Assembly: GCF_047501465.1 (NCBI RefSeq)
Contig: NZ_JAZDRL010000001.1
Coordinates: forward strand, 1,302,001-1,366,000
From: Pseudochelatococcus sp047501465
Lineage (GTDB): Bacteria > Pseudomonadota > Alphaproteobacteria > Rhizobiales > Beijerinckiaceae
Direction of reading: 5' to 3'
Length of the DNA stretch: 64,000 nucleotides
The notes below the pieces were generated by a model. That model worked only from the letters and a program-made list of their open reading frames with translations. It did no database searches and was not told where the DNA came from. The translations under genes were made by a program, and so were the position numbers. Shown piece after piece: positions 56,977-64,000 of this stretch (position 1 is the first letter of the stretch; every line of letters starts with the position of its first letter).

Positions 56977-57548
56977 GAAGGGTCTGCCTCGTTCAACGCC
57001 TCAATCACAAGGCTGCTGTTCGTATACACACAGATTTCGGCTGCAATCGTCATGGATCGACGCACGATTTCTTCAGCATCAAGCGCCGAATCAGCCAGTG
57101 CGCGCGCGGCTGACAGAGCGTAATTGCCGCCAGAGCCGATTGCCATGATTGCAGCGCCATCGCGCAGCTCCGGCTCAAGCACATCGCCGGTGCCTGAAAC
57201 CAGCAGCCCGACCTCGCGGTCAGCCACCATAAGCATGGCTTCCAGCTTGCGCAGGTAACGGTCGGTACGCCAGTCCTTGGCAAGCTCTACGCAGGCGCGC
57301 ATCAGCTGGCCGGGATATTGCTCCATCTTGACTTCAAGCCGCTCCAACAGCGTGAACGCATCAGCTGTTGCGCCTGCAAATCCGCAGATGACGTTGCCCT
57401 TACCCAGACGGCGCACCTTGCGGGCATTGCCCTTGAGAACGGTCTGGCCAAGGCTAACCTGCCCATCGCCTCCCATAACGACGCGCCCGCCCTTGCGGAC
57501 CATAAGGATTGTTGTGGCATGAAACTGCCCGTCACGATTATCATTCAT
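56973..57548 (-). CDS. hslV: HslV, peptidase of the HslUV protease
   Basis: HslV is a threonine peptidase that forms a dodecamer, related to the proteasome beta subunit. From ATG 57548 it has 191 residues. FHATTILMVRKGGRVVMGGDGQVSLGQTVLKGNARKVRRL carries the catalytic Thr of T-T-I and the K of the active site. GFAGATADAFTLLERLE and AIGSGGNYALSAARAL are family blocks. An in-frame start at 57626 would add 26 residues, and the Thr needs a short propeptide, so 57548 fits better. A 160-bp gap with hisB on the other strand holds both promoters. Confidence 0.96.
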   Translation of the reverse strand: MNDNRDGQFHATTILMVRKGGRVVMGGDGQVSLGQTVLKGNARKVRRLGKGNVICGFAGATADAFTLLERLEVKMEQYPGQLMRACVELAKDWRTDRYLRKLEAMLMVADREVGLLVSGTGDVLEPELRDGAAIMAIGSGGNYALSAARALADSALDAEEIVRRSMTIAAEICVYTNSSLVIEALNEADPS

Positions 57549-57708
57549 GAACTTATGCCTTTCTAATCGCTGATCATGTAAGCGTGATTTGCTGCAAAGC
57601 AAATACGAAATGCTCCCGAGATGCAAAATGGCATCGAGATGGGGCGATGCACTGGCGTGGGACGCTTTCTCTTGCTACAAGCTCTGAAACGACAGGAGTA
57701 TGCTCGCC

Positions 57709-58296
57709 ATGCGTAATGCAACGGTGGAACGGCGCACGAAGGAAACTGATGTCTCCATCAGTCTTGACCTCGATGGTACAGGGCAGGCGGAAATCGAAAC
57801 GGGCGTTGGTTTTTTTGACCACATGCTCGACCTGTTCGCGCGCCATGCCTTGTTTGATCTCAAGGTAAAGGTGGTGGGCGATCTGCACATTGACCAGCAT
57901 CACACCGTTGAAGACACGGGCATTGCACTGGGCGAGGCATTCCGCAAGGCGCTTGGCGACAAGCGTGGTATTACCCGCTATGCTGACGTGCACTTGCCCA
58001 TGGATGAAACGCTCACGCGTGTTGCAGTCGATATTTCCGGCAGGCCGTTTTTGGTGTTCCGCACTGAATTTGCGCGCGAGAAAATCGGTCATTTCGATAC
58101 CGACCTCGTGCGCGAATGGTTTCAGGCATTCACCTTCAATGCGGGACTGACGCTGCATGTCGAAACGCTCTACGGTGACAATGCACATCACATCGCGGAA
58201 AGCAGCTTCAAGGGCCTGGCGCGGGCGCTGCGCAAGGCCGTGAGCGTCGATCCACGCGAAGGCGAGCGTATCCCCTCAACCAAGGGCTCTCTCTGA
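57709..58296 (+). CDS. hisB: HisB, imidazoleglycerol-phosphate dehydratase
   Basis: HisB removes water from imidazoleglycerol phosphate in histidine synthesis. The 195-residue, single-function enzyme has ETGVGFFDHMLDLFARHALFDL, GDLHIDQHHTVEDTGIALGEA, RYADVHLPMDETLTRVAVDISGRPFLV and EWFQAFTFNAGLTLHVETLYGDNAHHIAESSFKGLARALR; the His and Glu residues in them bind manganese. The start is ATG 57709, 10 nt from AGGAG; ATG 57700 is too close to it. A palindromic element begins in the stop codon, and the rest of the his genes follow after 266 bp. Confidence 0.96.
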   Translation: MRNATVERRTKETDVSISLDLDGTGQAEIETGVGFFDHMLDLFARHALFDLKVKVVGDLHIDQHHTVEDTGIALGEAFRKALGDKRGITRYADVHLPMDETLTRVAVDISGRPFLVFRTEFAREKIGHFDTDLVREWFQAFTFNAGLTLHVETLYGDNAHHIAESSFKGLARALRKAVSVDPREGERIPSTKGSL

Positions 58297-58439
58297 GAAT
58301 GCGTTGAGCTTCACGCCATGGTGGCCTGCAAATGGCAGTTTTCTGCGCTTCCGGTGCTCATGGACATTAAGTCCACTCCGCTCCGGTTCTCGATAACTAC
58401 CATTTTCGGCTCCCCCTGACGTGAAGCTCAACGCATTCT
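58296..58439. repeat. 144-bp element with 20-bp perfect terminal inverted repeats
   Basis: The left arm AGAATGCGTTGAGCTTCACG (58296-58315) is the exact reverse complement of the right arm at 58420-58439. The inner flanks pair partly as well (GGTGGCCTGCAAATGG against the complement of CCATTTTCGGCTCCCCC), so the RNA would fold as a long interrupted hairpin. Its first base is the last base of the hisB stop codon. It does not code. It may be a small MITE-like or REP-like element, or a stabilising 3' structure for hisB mRNA. Confidence 0.75.
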
Positions 58440-58562
58440 GCGGTCCTTTTTCTGTACGGTTTTTATTAGAAAATGGATTTCGATTTGTGGTTTGATTCAT
58501 ATGCCTAGAGTCAGATGACGTTTCAGGTAGAATGCATTTTTCTTTAGGCGGGGAAGAGCGGT

Positions 58563-59105
58563 ATGGCTGTTTACACGTTTCATATGCCTCAGGATGCTGT
58601 TCCTGGTGATCAGAAAGCGCTTGAAGGCGCGGTGCTGGTGCGGGATGGGTTTTCTTGGGGGGCGCTGATTTTCCAGCTGCTCTGGTGCCTCTGGAACAGG
58701 CTTTGGCTTGTGTCGCTTGGCGTTTTATTCGTGAGCCTGGTGCTGACATTCAGTCTGGAATGGGCGGGGTTTTCTGAAGCGATTGTTGGTGTCGCAGGCT
58801 TCTTGTTTGCGCTATGGTTTGCTAATGAGGCAAACGATCTACGCCGTTTAACGCTAGAGCGTCGCGGTCTTGCTATGCGCGGCGTCGTTGTTGCGGCCAA
58901 CATGCTTGAAGCAGAGCGCAGGGCGTTTTCCATCTGGCTCGATACCGATAAGGCAGATAAAACCTCTGCAGGTCACATGCTACCAGCTGAAGAAGCCAAA
59001 CCGGTTGCACCCACAACGGTGTCTGCGCCTCACACCGCTTTCCGAACAGGCGCGCACGACACGGATGTTATCGGACTTTTCCCCCCAGCGGAGGAACCGC
59101 GTTGA
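58563..59105 (+). CDS. DUF2628 membrane protein in the his operon
   Basis: The 180-residue protein has the DUF2628 layout: MAVYTFHMP start, two or three hydrophobic segments (about 30-80: GALIFQLLWCLWNRLWLVSLGVLFVSLVLTF, then AIVGVAGFLFALWFANEAND), and a hydrophilic, Pro/Ala-rich tail. Its function is unknown. Genes of this family sit between hisB and hisH in many Rhizobiales. Its stop overlaps the TTG start of hisH (TTGA), and the hisH ribosome site lies inside its end, so it is coupled to the his genes. Confidence 0.88.
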   Translation: MAVYTFHMPQDAVPGDQKALEGAVLVRDGFSWGALIFQLLWCLWNRLWLVSLGVLFVSLVLTFSLEWAGFSEAIVGVAGFLFALWFANEANDLRRLTLERRGLAMRGVVVAANMLEAERRAFSIWLDTDKADKTSAGHMLPAEEAKPVAPTTVSAPHTAFRTGAHDTDVIGLFPPAEEPR

Positions 59106-59752
59106 GTACGGTTATCGTCGATTACGGATCGGGCAATCTGCATTCAGTTCACAAGGCTTTTGAGCGCGCCGCGCGGGAAGCCGGACTTGATGGTGCAATC
59201 ATTGTCTCGGGTGATCCAGCGATTGTGCGTGCGGCTGATCGTATCGTGCTGCCGGGCGTTGGCGCTTTTGCCGATTGCCGCAAGGGTCTTGATGCCGCCG
59301 CTGGCATGGTTGAGGCTTTGACAGAGGTTGTCATCGGCCACGGCAAGCCGTTTCTGGGTATTTGCGTGGGTATGCAACTACTGGCAACGCGCGGTCTTGA
59401 GTATGTCACTACCCAAGGCCTCAACTGGATTTCAGGTGATGTGACGCTGGTTGAACCCGCTGATGCGGGCTTCAAGATTCCTCATATGGGATGGAACACG
59501 CTGGATGTTGTTAACCCGCATGCGCTGCTGGCTGGCATCCCGACTGGGACTGACGGTTTGCATGCGTATTTCGTGCATTCCTATGCGCTGCATCCCACGC
59601 ACAAGAGCGATCTCATCGCCACGACCGATTATGCCGGTGCACTAACGGCAATGGTCGCGCGCGATAATATCGCGGGTGTGCAGTTTCATCCTGAAAAGAG
59701 CCAGGCTTTAGGTCTGGCGTTGATTGCCAATTTCCTGAGGTGGCGCCCGTGA
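59102..59752 (+). CDS. hisH: HisH, glutamine amidotransferase of IGP synthase
   Basis: HisH frees ammonia from glutamine and passes it to HisF. The 216-residue product starts at TTG 59102, supported by GGAGGAA 7 nt ahead and by the 4-nt overlap with the previous gene. The class-I triad is Cys in FLGICVGMQLLA and His/Glu in GVQFHPEKSQ. VIVDYGSGNLHSVHKAFERA and PGVGAFADCRKGL are family blocks. The stop overlaps the GTG start of hisA (GTGA). Confidence 0.96.
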   Translation: MSTVIVDYGSGNLHSVHKAFERAAREAGLDGAIIVSGDPAIVRAADRIVLPGVGAFADCRKGLDAAAGMVEALTEVVIGHGKPFLGICVGMQLLATRGLEYVTTQGLNWISGDVTLVEPADAGFKIPHMGWNTLDVVNPHALLAGIPTGTDGLHAYFVHSYALHPTHKSDLIATTDYAGALTAMVARDNIAGVQFHPEKSQALGLALIANFLRWRP

Positions 59753-60480
59753 TTCTGTTTCCTGCTATCGATCTGAAGGATGGTCGTTGCGTGCGTCTTG
59801 TCCAGGGCGATATGAACCGTGCAACCGTGTTCAATGATGATCCTGCTGATCAGGCTGAAACCTTTGTTGAACAAGGATTTTCCTATCTGCATGTTGTGGA
59901 TCTGGATGGTGCCTTTGCCGGCAAACCCATCAATGGCACAGCAGTCGATAATATCCTCTCGCGTCTTACCATTCCGGTGCAGCTAGGTGGCGGTATACGC
60001 AATCTGGCAACGGTTGAGGGATGGCTTGAAAAGGGCATATCGCGCGTCATCATTGGCACGGCAGCTGTGCGTGATCCCGATTTTGTGCGTGAAGCGGCGC
60101 GAAAATTTCCGGGCAAGGTGGCAGTTGGTATCGATGCGTGGGATAGCAAGGTTGCCGTTGAAGGCTGGGCCGAGACATCGGAACTCACCACGCAGGAGCT
60201 TGGCAAGCGCTTTGAAGATGCAGGCGTGGCTGCCATCATCTATACCGATATCGCGCGCGATGGATTGGTGCAGGGCCTCAATATCGAAGGCACTCTGGCG
60301 CTGGCCAAGGCAGTCAGTATTCCGGTGATTGCTTCCGGTGGACTGGGTTCGATCAAGGATGTTGAGCGGCTTCTTGAACCCGATTGCGCGATTCTGGAAG
60401 GGGCCATTACGGGCCGTGCGCTTTACGATGGCCGGCTGGATCCGGCTGAGGCGATTGCGTTGCTGAAAAGGGCAAGCTGA
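59749..60480 (+). CDS. hisA: HisA, ProFAR isomerase
   Basis: HisA is the TIM-barrel isomerase that turns ProFAR into PRFAR. The start is GTG 59749 (VILFPAIDLKDGRCVRLVQGDM), which overlaps the hisH stop and follows TGAGGTGG. The general base is the Asp in FPAIDLKDG, and the second Asp is in IIYTDIARDGLVQGLN. QLGGGIRNL, GTAAVRDP and ASGGLGSIKDV are the phosphate-binding loops. The 243-residue protein is of normal length. It touches hisF by one base (TGATG). Confidence 0.97.
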   Translation: MILFPAIDLKDGRCVRLVQGDMNRATVFNDDPADQAETFVEQGFSYLHVVDLDGAFAGKPINGTAVDNILSRLTIPVQLGGGIRNLATVEGWLEKGISRVIIGTAAVRDPDFVREAARKFPGKVAVGIDAWDSKVAVEGWAETSELTTQELGKRFEDAGVAAIIYTDIARDGLVQGLNIEGTLALAKAVSIPVIASGGLGSIKDVERLLEPDCAILEGAITGRALYDGRLDPAEAIALLKRAS

Positions 60481-61268
60481 TGCTGAAAAACCGTATCATC
60501 CCCTGCCTTGATGTGAAGGATGGCCGCGTGGTCAAGGGGGTGCAATTCACCCAGCTGCGCGATGCGGGCGACCCTGTTGAGGCTGCCAAGGCGTATGACG
60601 CGGCGGGGGCGGATGAGCTGTGTTTCCTCGATATTACCGCCAGCCACGAAGACCGCGGCACACTGCTTGATGTTGTGCGTCGTACAGCTGAGGCCTGCTT
60701 CATTCCGCTCACTGTGGGTGGTGGTGTGCGCAAGGTTGAGGACATTCGCGCGCTATTGTTGGCGGGTGCTGATAAGGTGTCGATCAATACAGCAGCCGTG
60801 AATAATCGGCGTTTTGTGCGTGAGGCAGCGGAAAAGTTTGGCAGCCAGTGTGTCGTTGTTGCGATTGATGCCAAGCGTGTTTCAGCGCCTGATGAGGCCC
60901 CGGCCTGGGAAATTTTCACCCACGGCGGACGCAAGACAACTGGCATTGATGCTATCGCCTTTGCGGAGGAAGTGGTGGAACTTGGTGCCGGTGAACTGCT
61001 CGTTACCTCGATGGACCGCGATGGCACCAAGTCCGGCTACGATCTCGCTCTCACTCGCGCCATTGCTGATGCGGTGCCGGTGCCTGTAATTGCCTCTGGC
61101 GGGGTTGGCACGCTGGAGCATCTTGTTGCAGGCATTAAAGAGGGCCATGCAACGGCGGTGTTGGCGGCCTCGATCTTCCACTTTGGTGAATTCACGGTAG
61201 CGCAGGCGAAGGACGCCTTGGCTGCGGCCGGTGTTGCGGTGCGCCGTGATTATCTCGTTGGTATCTGA
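60480..61268 (+). CDS. hisF: HisF, cyclase subunit of IGP synthase
   Basis: HisF joins ammonia from HisH to PRFAR and gives imidazoleglycerol phosphate and AICAR. The 262-residue TIM barrel begins MLKNRIIPCLDVKDGRVVKGVQF with the catalytic Asp in CLDVKDG. TSMDRDGTKSGYD carries the second Asp. TVGGGVRKVED and ASGGVGTLEHL are the phosphate loops. It overlaps the hisA stop by one base. Confidence 0.97.
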   Translation: MLKNRIIPCLDVKDGRVVKGVQFTQLRDAGDPVEAAKAYDAAGADELCFLDITASHEDRGTLLDVVRRTAEACFIPLTVGGGVRKVEDIRALLLAGADKVSINTAAVNNRRFVREAAEKFGSQCVVVAIDAKRVSAPDEAPAWEIFTHGGRKTTGIDAIAFAEEVVELGAGELLVTSMDRDGTKSGYDLALTRAIADAVPVPVIASGGVGTLEHLVAGIKEGHATAVLAASIFHFGEFTVAQAKDALAAAGVAVRRDYLVGI

Positions 61269-61278
61269 GGAAGAAAAT

Positions 61279-61614
61279 ATGGCCATTCAGCCTGAAAATG
61301 CATTTTCCCTCAGCGATCTTGAAGCCATCGTAGCGCGTCGTGGTGCGGAAAGTCCGGATGTTTCATATACGGCTAAGCTTCTTGCTGGCGGCATCTCTCG
61401 ATCTGCCAAAAAGCTTGGTGAGGAAGCGGTTGAGGCAGTCATCGCTGCGGTCGAGGGAGACCACGACGGCCTTGTGAGCGAGAGCGCAGATGTGCTGTAT
61501 CATCTCCTTGTTGTGCTGCGGGCGCGAAATATTGCATTGCAGGATGTGCTGAACGAGCTTAAACGGCGGACAGCACAATCGGGCCTTGATGAAAAGGCTG
61601 CGCGGGGATCGTGA
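61279..61614 (+). CDS. hisE: HisE, phosphoribosyl-ATP pyrophosphatase
   Basis: HisE removes pyrophosphate from phosphoribosyl-ATP, the second step of histidine synthesis. The 111-residue product is the separate HisE form, not the HisIE fusion; hisI must lie elsewhere. The all-alpha MazG-like fold shows LGEEAVEAVIAA and SESADVLYHLLVVLRAR, whose acidic residues bind magnesium. ATG 61279 is 10 nt after hisF. An open frame from 61231 is an artefact of overlap with hisF. Confidence 0.95.
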   Translation: MAIQPENAFSLSDLEAIVARRGAESPDVSYTAKLLAGGISRSAKKLGEEAVEAVIAAVEGDHDGLVSESADVLYHLLVVLRARNIALQDVLNELKRRTAQSGLDEKAARGS

Positions 61615-61642
61615 AATATCCCGGCGTTTGGGAGCGAACTGT

Positions 61643-62650
61643 ATGAATGCGCGCAACATCGGCACACCTGAAAGCCGCGGCGCTGAGTCTGACACGGGTA
61701 TCGTGCCATTGAATGGTGAGTTGTCGCCTTATCGCGTTTTCAGTCGCGCTGAGTGGGCGAGCCTGCGCGCAGACACGCCCATGACGTTAACGGTGGAAGA
61801 GCTGGTACGTCTGCAATCGCTGAATGATCAGCTGTCGCTTTCCGAAGTTGCCGAGATTTATCTGCCGCTTTCGCGTTTGCTGTCGCTTTACGTTGCATCA
61901 ATGCAGGGGCTTTTCCGTGCAACGGAACGCTTCCTGGCGGTGGAAGATGGCAAGGTGCCGTATATTATCGGTGTTGCGGGGTCTGTGGCGGCGGGGAAGT
62001 CCACCACCGCGCGCGTGCTTGAGGCGCTGTTGGCCCGTTGGCCAAATACGCCCAAAGTGCAGCTGATTACCACCGATGGCTTTCTGTTTCCCAATGCGGA
62101 GTTGAACCGTCTTGGTATTTTGAGCCGGAAGGGTTTTCCTGAAAGCTACGATACGCCAGCATTGCTGCGGTTCCTGTCGGCGATCAAGGCTGGTGCACGC
62201 AATGTGCGCGCGCCAGTTTATTCGCATATGACATATGACGTGGTGCAGGGTGAGGAAATCGTGGTTGATCGGCCCGATATTCTCATCGTTGAGGGGTTGA
62301 ATGTGCTCCAGACCGCTCGCCCCCCCAAAGATGGCAGGGCAGTGCCATTCGTCTCTGACTTTTTCGACTTTTCAATCTATGTGGATGCAGACGAAAGCCA
62401 GTTGCATGAATGGTATGTCAGCCGTTTCATGAGCTTACGTGAAACCGCATTCCGCGACCCGCAATCCTATTTCCGCCGCTATGCTGAAGTGCCTGAGGAA
62501 GAGGCGCTGCAGAAAGCCGAGGAGCTTTGGGGTGGCACGAACCTGATTAACCTGCGCGATAACATCTTGCCGACTCGCCAGCGCGCCAATCTCATATTGC
62601 GCAAGGGCGACAGCCATCGCATTGAAGAAGTGGCGTTGCGACGGCTCTAA
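61643..62650 (+). CDS. coaA: CoaA, type I pantothenate kinase
   Basis: CoaA phosphorylates pantothenate in the first committed step of CoA synthesis. The 335-residue product has SPYRVFSRAEWASLR, the P-loop GVAGSVAAGKSTTARVLEALL, TTDGFLFPNAELNRLGILSRKGFPESYDT (pantothenate site), YSHMTYDVV and IVEGLNVLQ. The N-terminus is about 15 residues longer than that of E. coli. ATG 61643 lies 28 nt after hisE, behind GGGAGCG. The hisE-coaA link is typical of rhizobia. Confidence 0.95.
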   Translation: MNARNIGTPESRGAESDTGIVPLNGELSPYRVFSRAEWASLRADTPMTLTVEELVRLQSLNDQLSLSEVAEIYLPLSRLLSLYVASMQGLFRATERFLAVEDGKVPYIIGVAGSVAAGKSTTARVLEALLARWPNTPKVQLITTDGFLFPNAELNRLGILSRKGFPESYDTPALLRFLSAIKAGARNVRAPVYSHMTYDVVQGEEIVVDRPDILIVEGLNVLQTARPPKDGRAVPFVSDFFDFSIYVDADESQLHEWYVSRFMSLRETAFRDPQSYFRRYAEVPEEEALQKAEELWGGTNLINLRDNILPTRQRANLILRKGDSHRIEEVALRRL

Positions 62651-62667
62651 CTGCAGCTTCCTGGCGG

Positions 62668-63117
62668 TTAAATGTGATAAACGAAGGATGCCATTTCGTC
62701 TTTTGGCATGTCGCGCATTTCGGCGAGCGTGCGTTTATCAAGCACGCGCGCGATGGCTTCACGCACTTCCATCATCATCAGGCGCACAGCGCATAGTTGC
62801 TCATCCTGGCAGTCGTCGCAGGGGCGATAGGCTGTTTTGCTGGCGCAGGGCAGGGGCGCAAGTGGGCCATCCAGCACGCGCACAACATCGCCAACGATGA
62901 TTGTCTCAGGTGGACGTGCCAACATATAGCCGCCGCCCTTGCCCTTCTTGCTGTGCAGAAAGCCAGCATTGCGCAGCTCGCCAAGAATTGCATCAAGGAA
63001 TTTTTTGGGAATATTGTTGCTTTCGGCAATATCTGCCACAAGCGCTGAAGTGCCGGGCTGAAGATGCGCAAGGTGAATGGCAGCCTTGAGGCCGTATTTC
63101 CCCTTTTTTGTTAGCAT
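62668..63117 (-). CDS. Rrf2-family regulator with Cys cluster
   Basis: Rrf2 proteins are winged-helix regulators, many of which sense Fe-S status, nitric oxide or cysteine. The 149-residue product has MLTKKGKYGLKAAIHLA at the start, the recognition region (IPKKFLDAILGELRNAGFLHSKKGKGGGYMLARPP), and Cys91, Cys100, Cys103 and Cys109. The three Cys at 91-103 have the spacing of a ligand set for an Fe-S cluster, but the C-x8-C-x2-C pattern differs from the classical IscR C-x5-C-x5-C. It stands alone, convergent with coaA. A TATA-rich stretch (63203-63225) lies upstream. Confidence 0.9.
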   Translation of the reverse strand: MLTKKGKYGLKAAIHLAHLQPGTSALVADIAESNNIPKKFLDAILGELRNAGFLHSKKGKGGGYMLARPPETIIVGDVVRVLDGPLAPLPCASKTAYRPCDDCQDEQLCAVRLMMMEVREAIARVLDKRTLAEMRDMPKDEMASFVYHI

Positions 63118-63269
63118 GTAGATATATCTCTTATTCTTGGGCGTGCTGCGATAAGATTTCAGTCTGGAATCAGTTCAGGCAATGATTTTTATATCAAGTC
63201 CCTATACTATACAAAATATATAAGCTGAAAGTGATGGTGCAAGGTCATGCGGTTAATCATGGTCTGTCA

Positions 63270-64000
63270 TCACTCACCAGCTGCAACAAGTGCCTTCCAT
63301 ACGCGCTTTGCCTCTACATGGGGGCGCACATCATGGACGCGTAAAATATCCGCTCCTTGTGCTACGGCAAACATATGCGCTGATAACGTGCCATATAGCC
63401 GTTCTTGCGGGGGCTGGTTGATCAACGCGCCGATGAACGACTTGCGTGAAGCGCCAACCAGGATAGGGTAACCTCTCGCGCGCAGTTCTGAAAGCCGGCT
63501 CAGGGCCTCCATGCTTTGGGCGGGCGTCTTTCCAAATCCTATTCCGGGATCAAGAATGATGCTGCCATCATCAATCCCTGCTTGATGAGCGATGGCGATG
63601 GAGCGGTCAAAAAATTGGCATAACTCATCAATCACCTGCAATGAGGGATCAATTTCGGTGCGGTTATGCATCACGATCACTGGCGCACCATGGGCTGCAG
63701 CCACATGGGCGATGTCCGGTTCGCGCTGAAGGCCCCAGACATCATTGATAACCGTTGCACCCGCTTTTAGCGCGGCCTCGGCGGTTGCGGCCTTATACGT
63801 ATCAATGGATATCGGCACGTTTTGGGCGTGAGCAATGGGAGAAATGGCTGCAAGTACTGGAAGAACGCGTGCCTGTTCATCCTCAGCCGAAACTTCCTCA
63901 TGGCCCGGGCGGGTAGACTCACCGCCAACATCAATGATGTCCGCACCCTCCGCCAGCATGATCATGGCATGCGCATGAGCGGCCTCAACGGCGCCAAACA
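63270..64000 (-). CDS. folP: FolP, dihydropteroate synthase (5' end outside the window)
   Basis: FolP joins p-aminobenzoate to dihydropterin pyrophosphate in folate synthesis and is the sulfonamide target. The frame is open past the window edge, so the N-terminal VTPDSFSDGG loop is missing. Visible family blocks are EGADIIDVGGESTRPG, ISIDTYKAATAEAALKAGATVINDVWGL, the loop ILDPGIGFGKT, VGASRKSFIGAL with the SRK phosphate site, and a C-terminal DILRVHDVRPH that includes the catalytic R and H. An internal ATG at 63965 is not the true start. At least 243 residues are seen of about 270. Confidence 0.94.
   Translation of the reverse strand, partial: FGAVEAAHAHAMIMLAEGADIIDVGGESTRPGHEEVSAEDEQARVLPVLAAISPIAHAQNVPISIDTYKAATAEAALKAGATVINDVWGLQREPDIAHVAAAHGAPVIVMHNRTEIDPSLQVIDELCQFFDRSIAIAHQAGIDDGSIILDPGIGFGKTPAQSMEALSRLSELRARGYPILVGASRKSFIGALINQPPQERLYGTLSAHMFAVAQGADILRVHDVRPHVEAKRVWKALVAAGE

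Overview
The window is chromosomal DNA from an alphaproteobacterium of the order Hyphomicrobiales (Rhizobiales). The evidence is gene content and order: minCDE; ptsN-hpf-rpoN-lptB-lptA-lptC-rnd; an SRP RNA in front of dnaX-ybaB-recR; hslVU divergent from hisB-DUF2628-hisH-hisA-hisF-hisE-coaA; a Ros/MucR regulator; an alphaproteobacterial-type ornithine decarboxylase leader; and a short palindrome of the kind common between rhizobial genes. The relatives most in mind are Brucellaceae, Phyllobacteriaceae and Bartonellaceae, but the genus cannot be fixed from the sequence alone.

Layout. 0-2.5 kb is an AT-rich accessory island. It holds the tail of one repeat protein, a remnant of an AraC-type regulator, and a complete exported protein built of about 13 alternating 31/29-residue repeats. 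2.5-10.2 kb has a TerC-type membrane protein, an IlvD/Edd sugar-acid dehydratase, minCDE with a probable CtrA site, and a lytic transglycosylase. 10.3-17.7 kb has a GNAT acetyltransferase and a PLP decarboxylase behind a structured leader, then an orphan effector-like gene next to an IS5-type remnant, an MdoG-family glucan protein and a PotF binding protein. 18-29 kb has clpB, a META/MliC lipoprotein-like fusion, a valine-pathway hydrolase, an omega-amino-acid transaminase, a YeiH exporter and a tctCBA uptake operon. 29.4-29.9 kb has a small membrane-protein frame cut by an in-frame TAA.

30-36 kb is the conserved nitrogen-PTS, ribosome hibernation, sigma-54 and LPS-transport block. 36.6-41.6 kb is a three-gene methyltransferase/glycosyltransferase operon for a surface glycan. 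41.7-44.8 kb is ffs-dnaX-ybaB-recR. 45-54.1 kb carries a CYTH-CHAD protein, a MucR-type regulator, a creatininase-family amidohydrolase, a MarR regulator paired with a 2-hydroxyacid dehydrogenase, a WD40 protein coupled to a His-rich CobW GTPase, and a second MdoG paralogue. 54.4-62.7 kb is DUF1045, hslVU, the his genes and coaA. The window closes with an Rrf2 regulator and a 5'-truncated folP.

Most of the window is ordinary core genome on both strands. The least explained parts are the AT-rich orphans at 1-2.4, 12.8-14.1 and 29.4-29.9 kb. Two of the three sit beside decayed genes, which suggests acquired and rearranged accessory DNA. The 31/29-residue repeat protein, with a second copy of its 3' end just upstream, is the best candidate for something undescribed.
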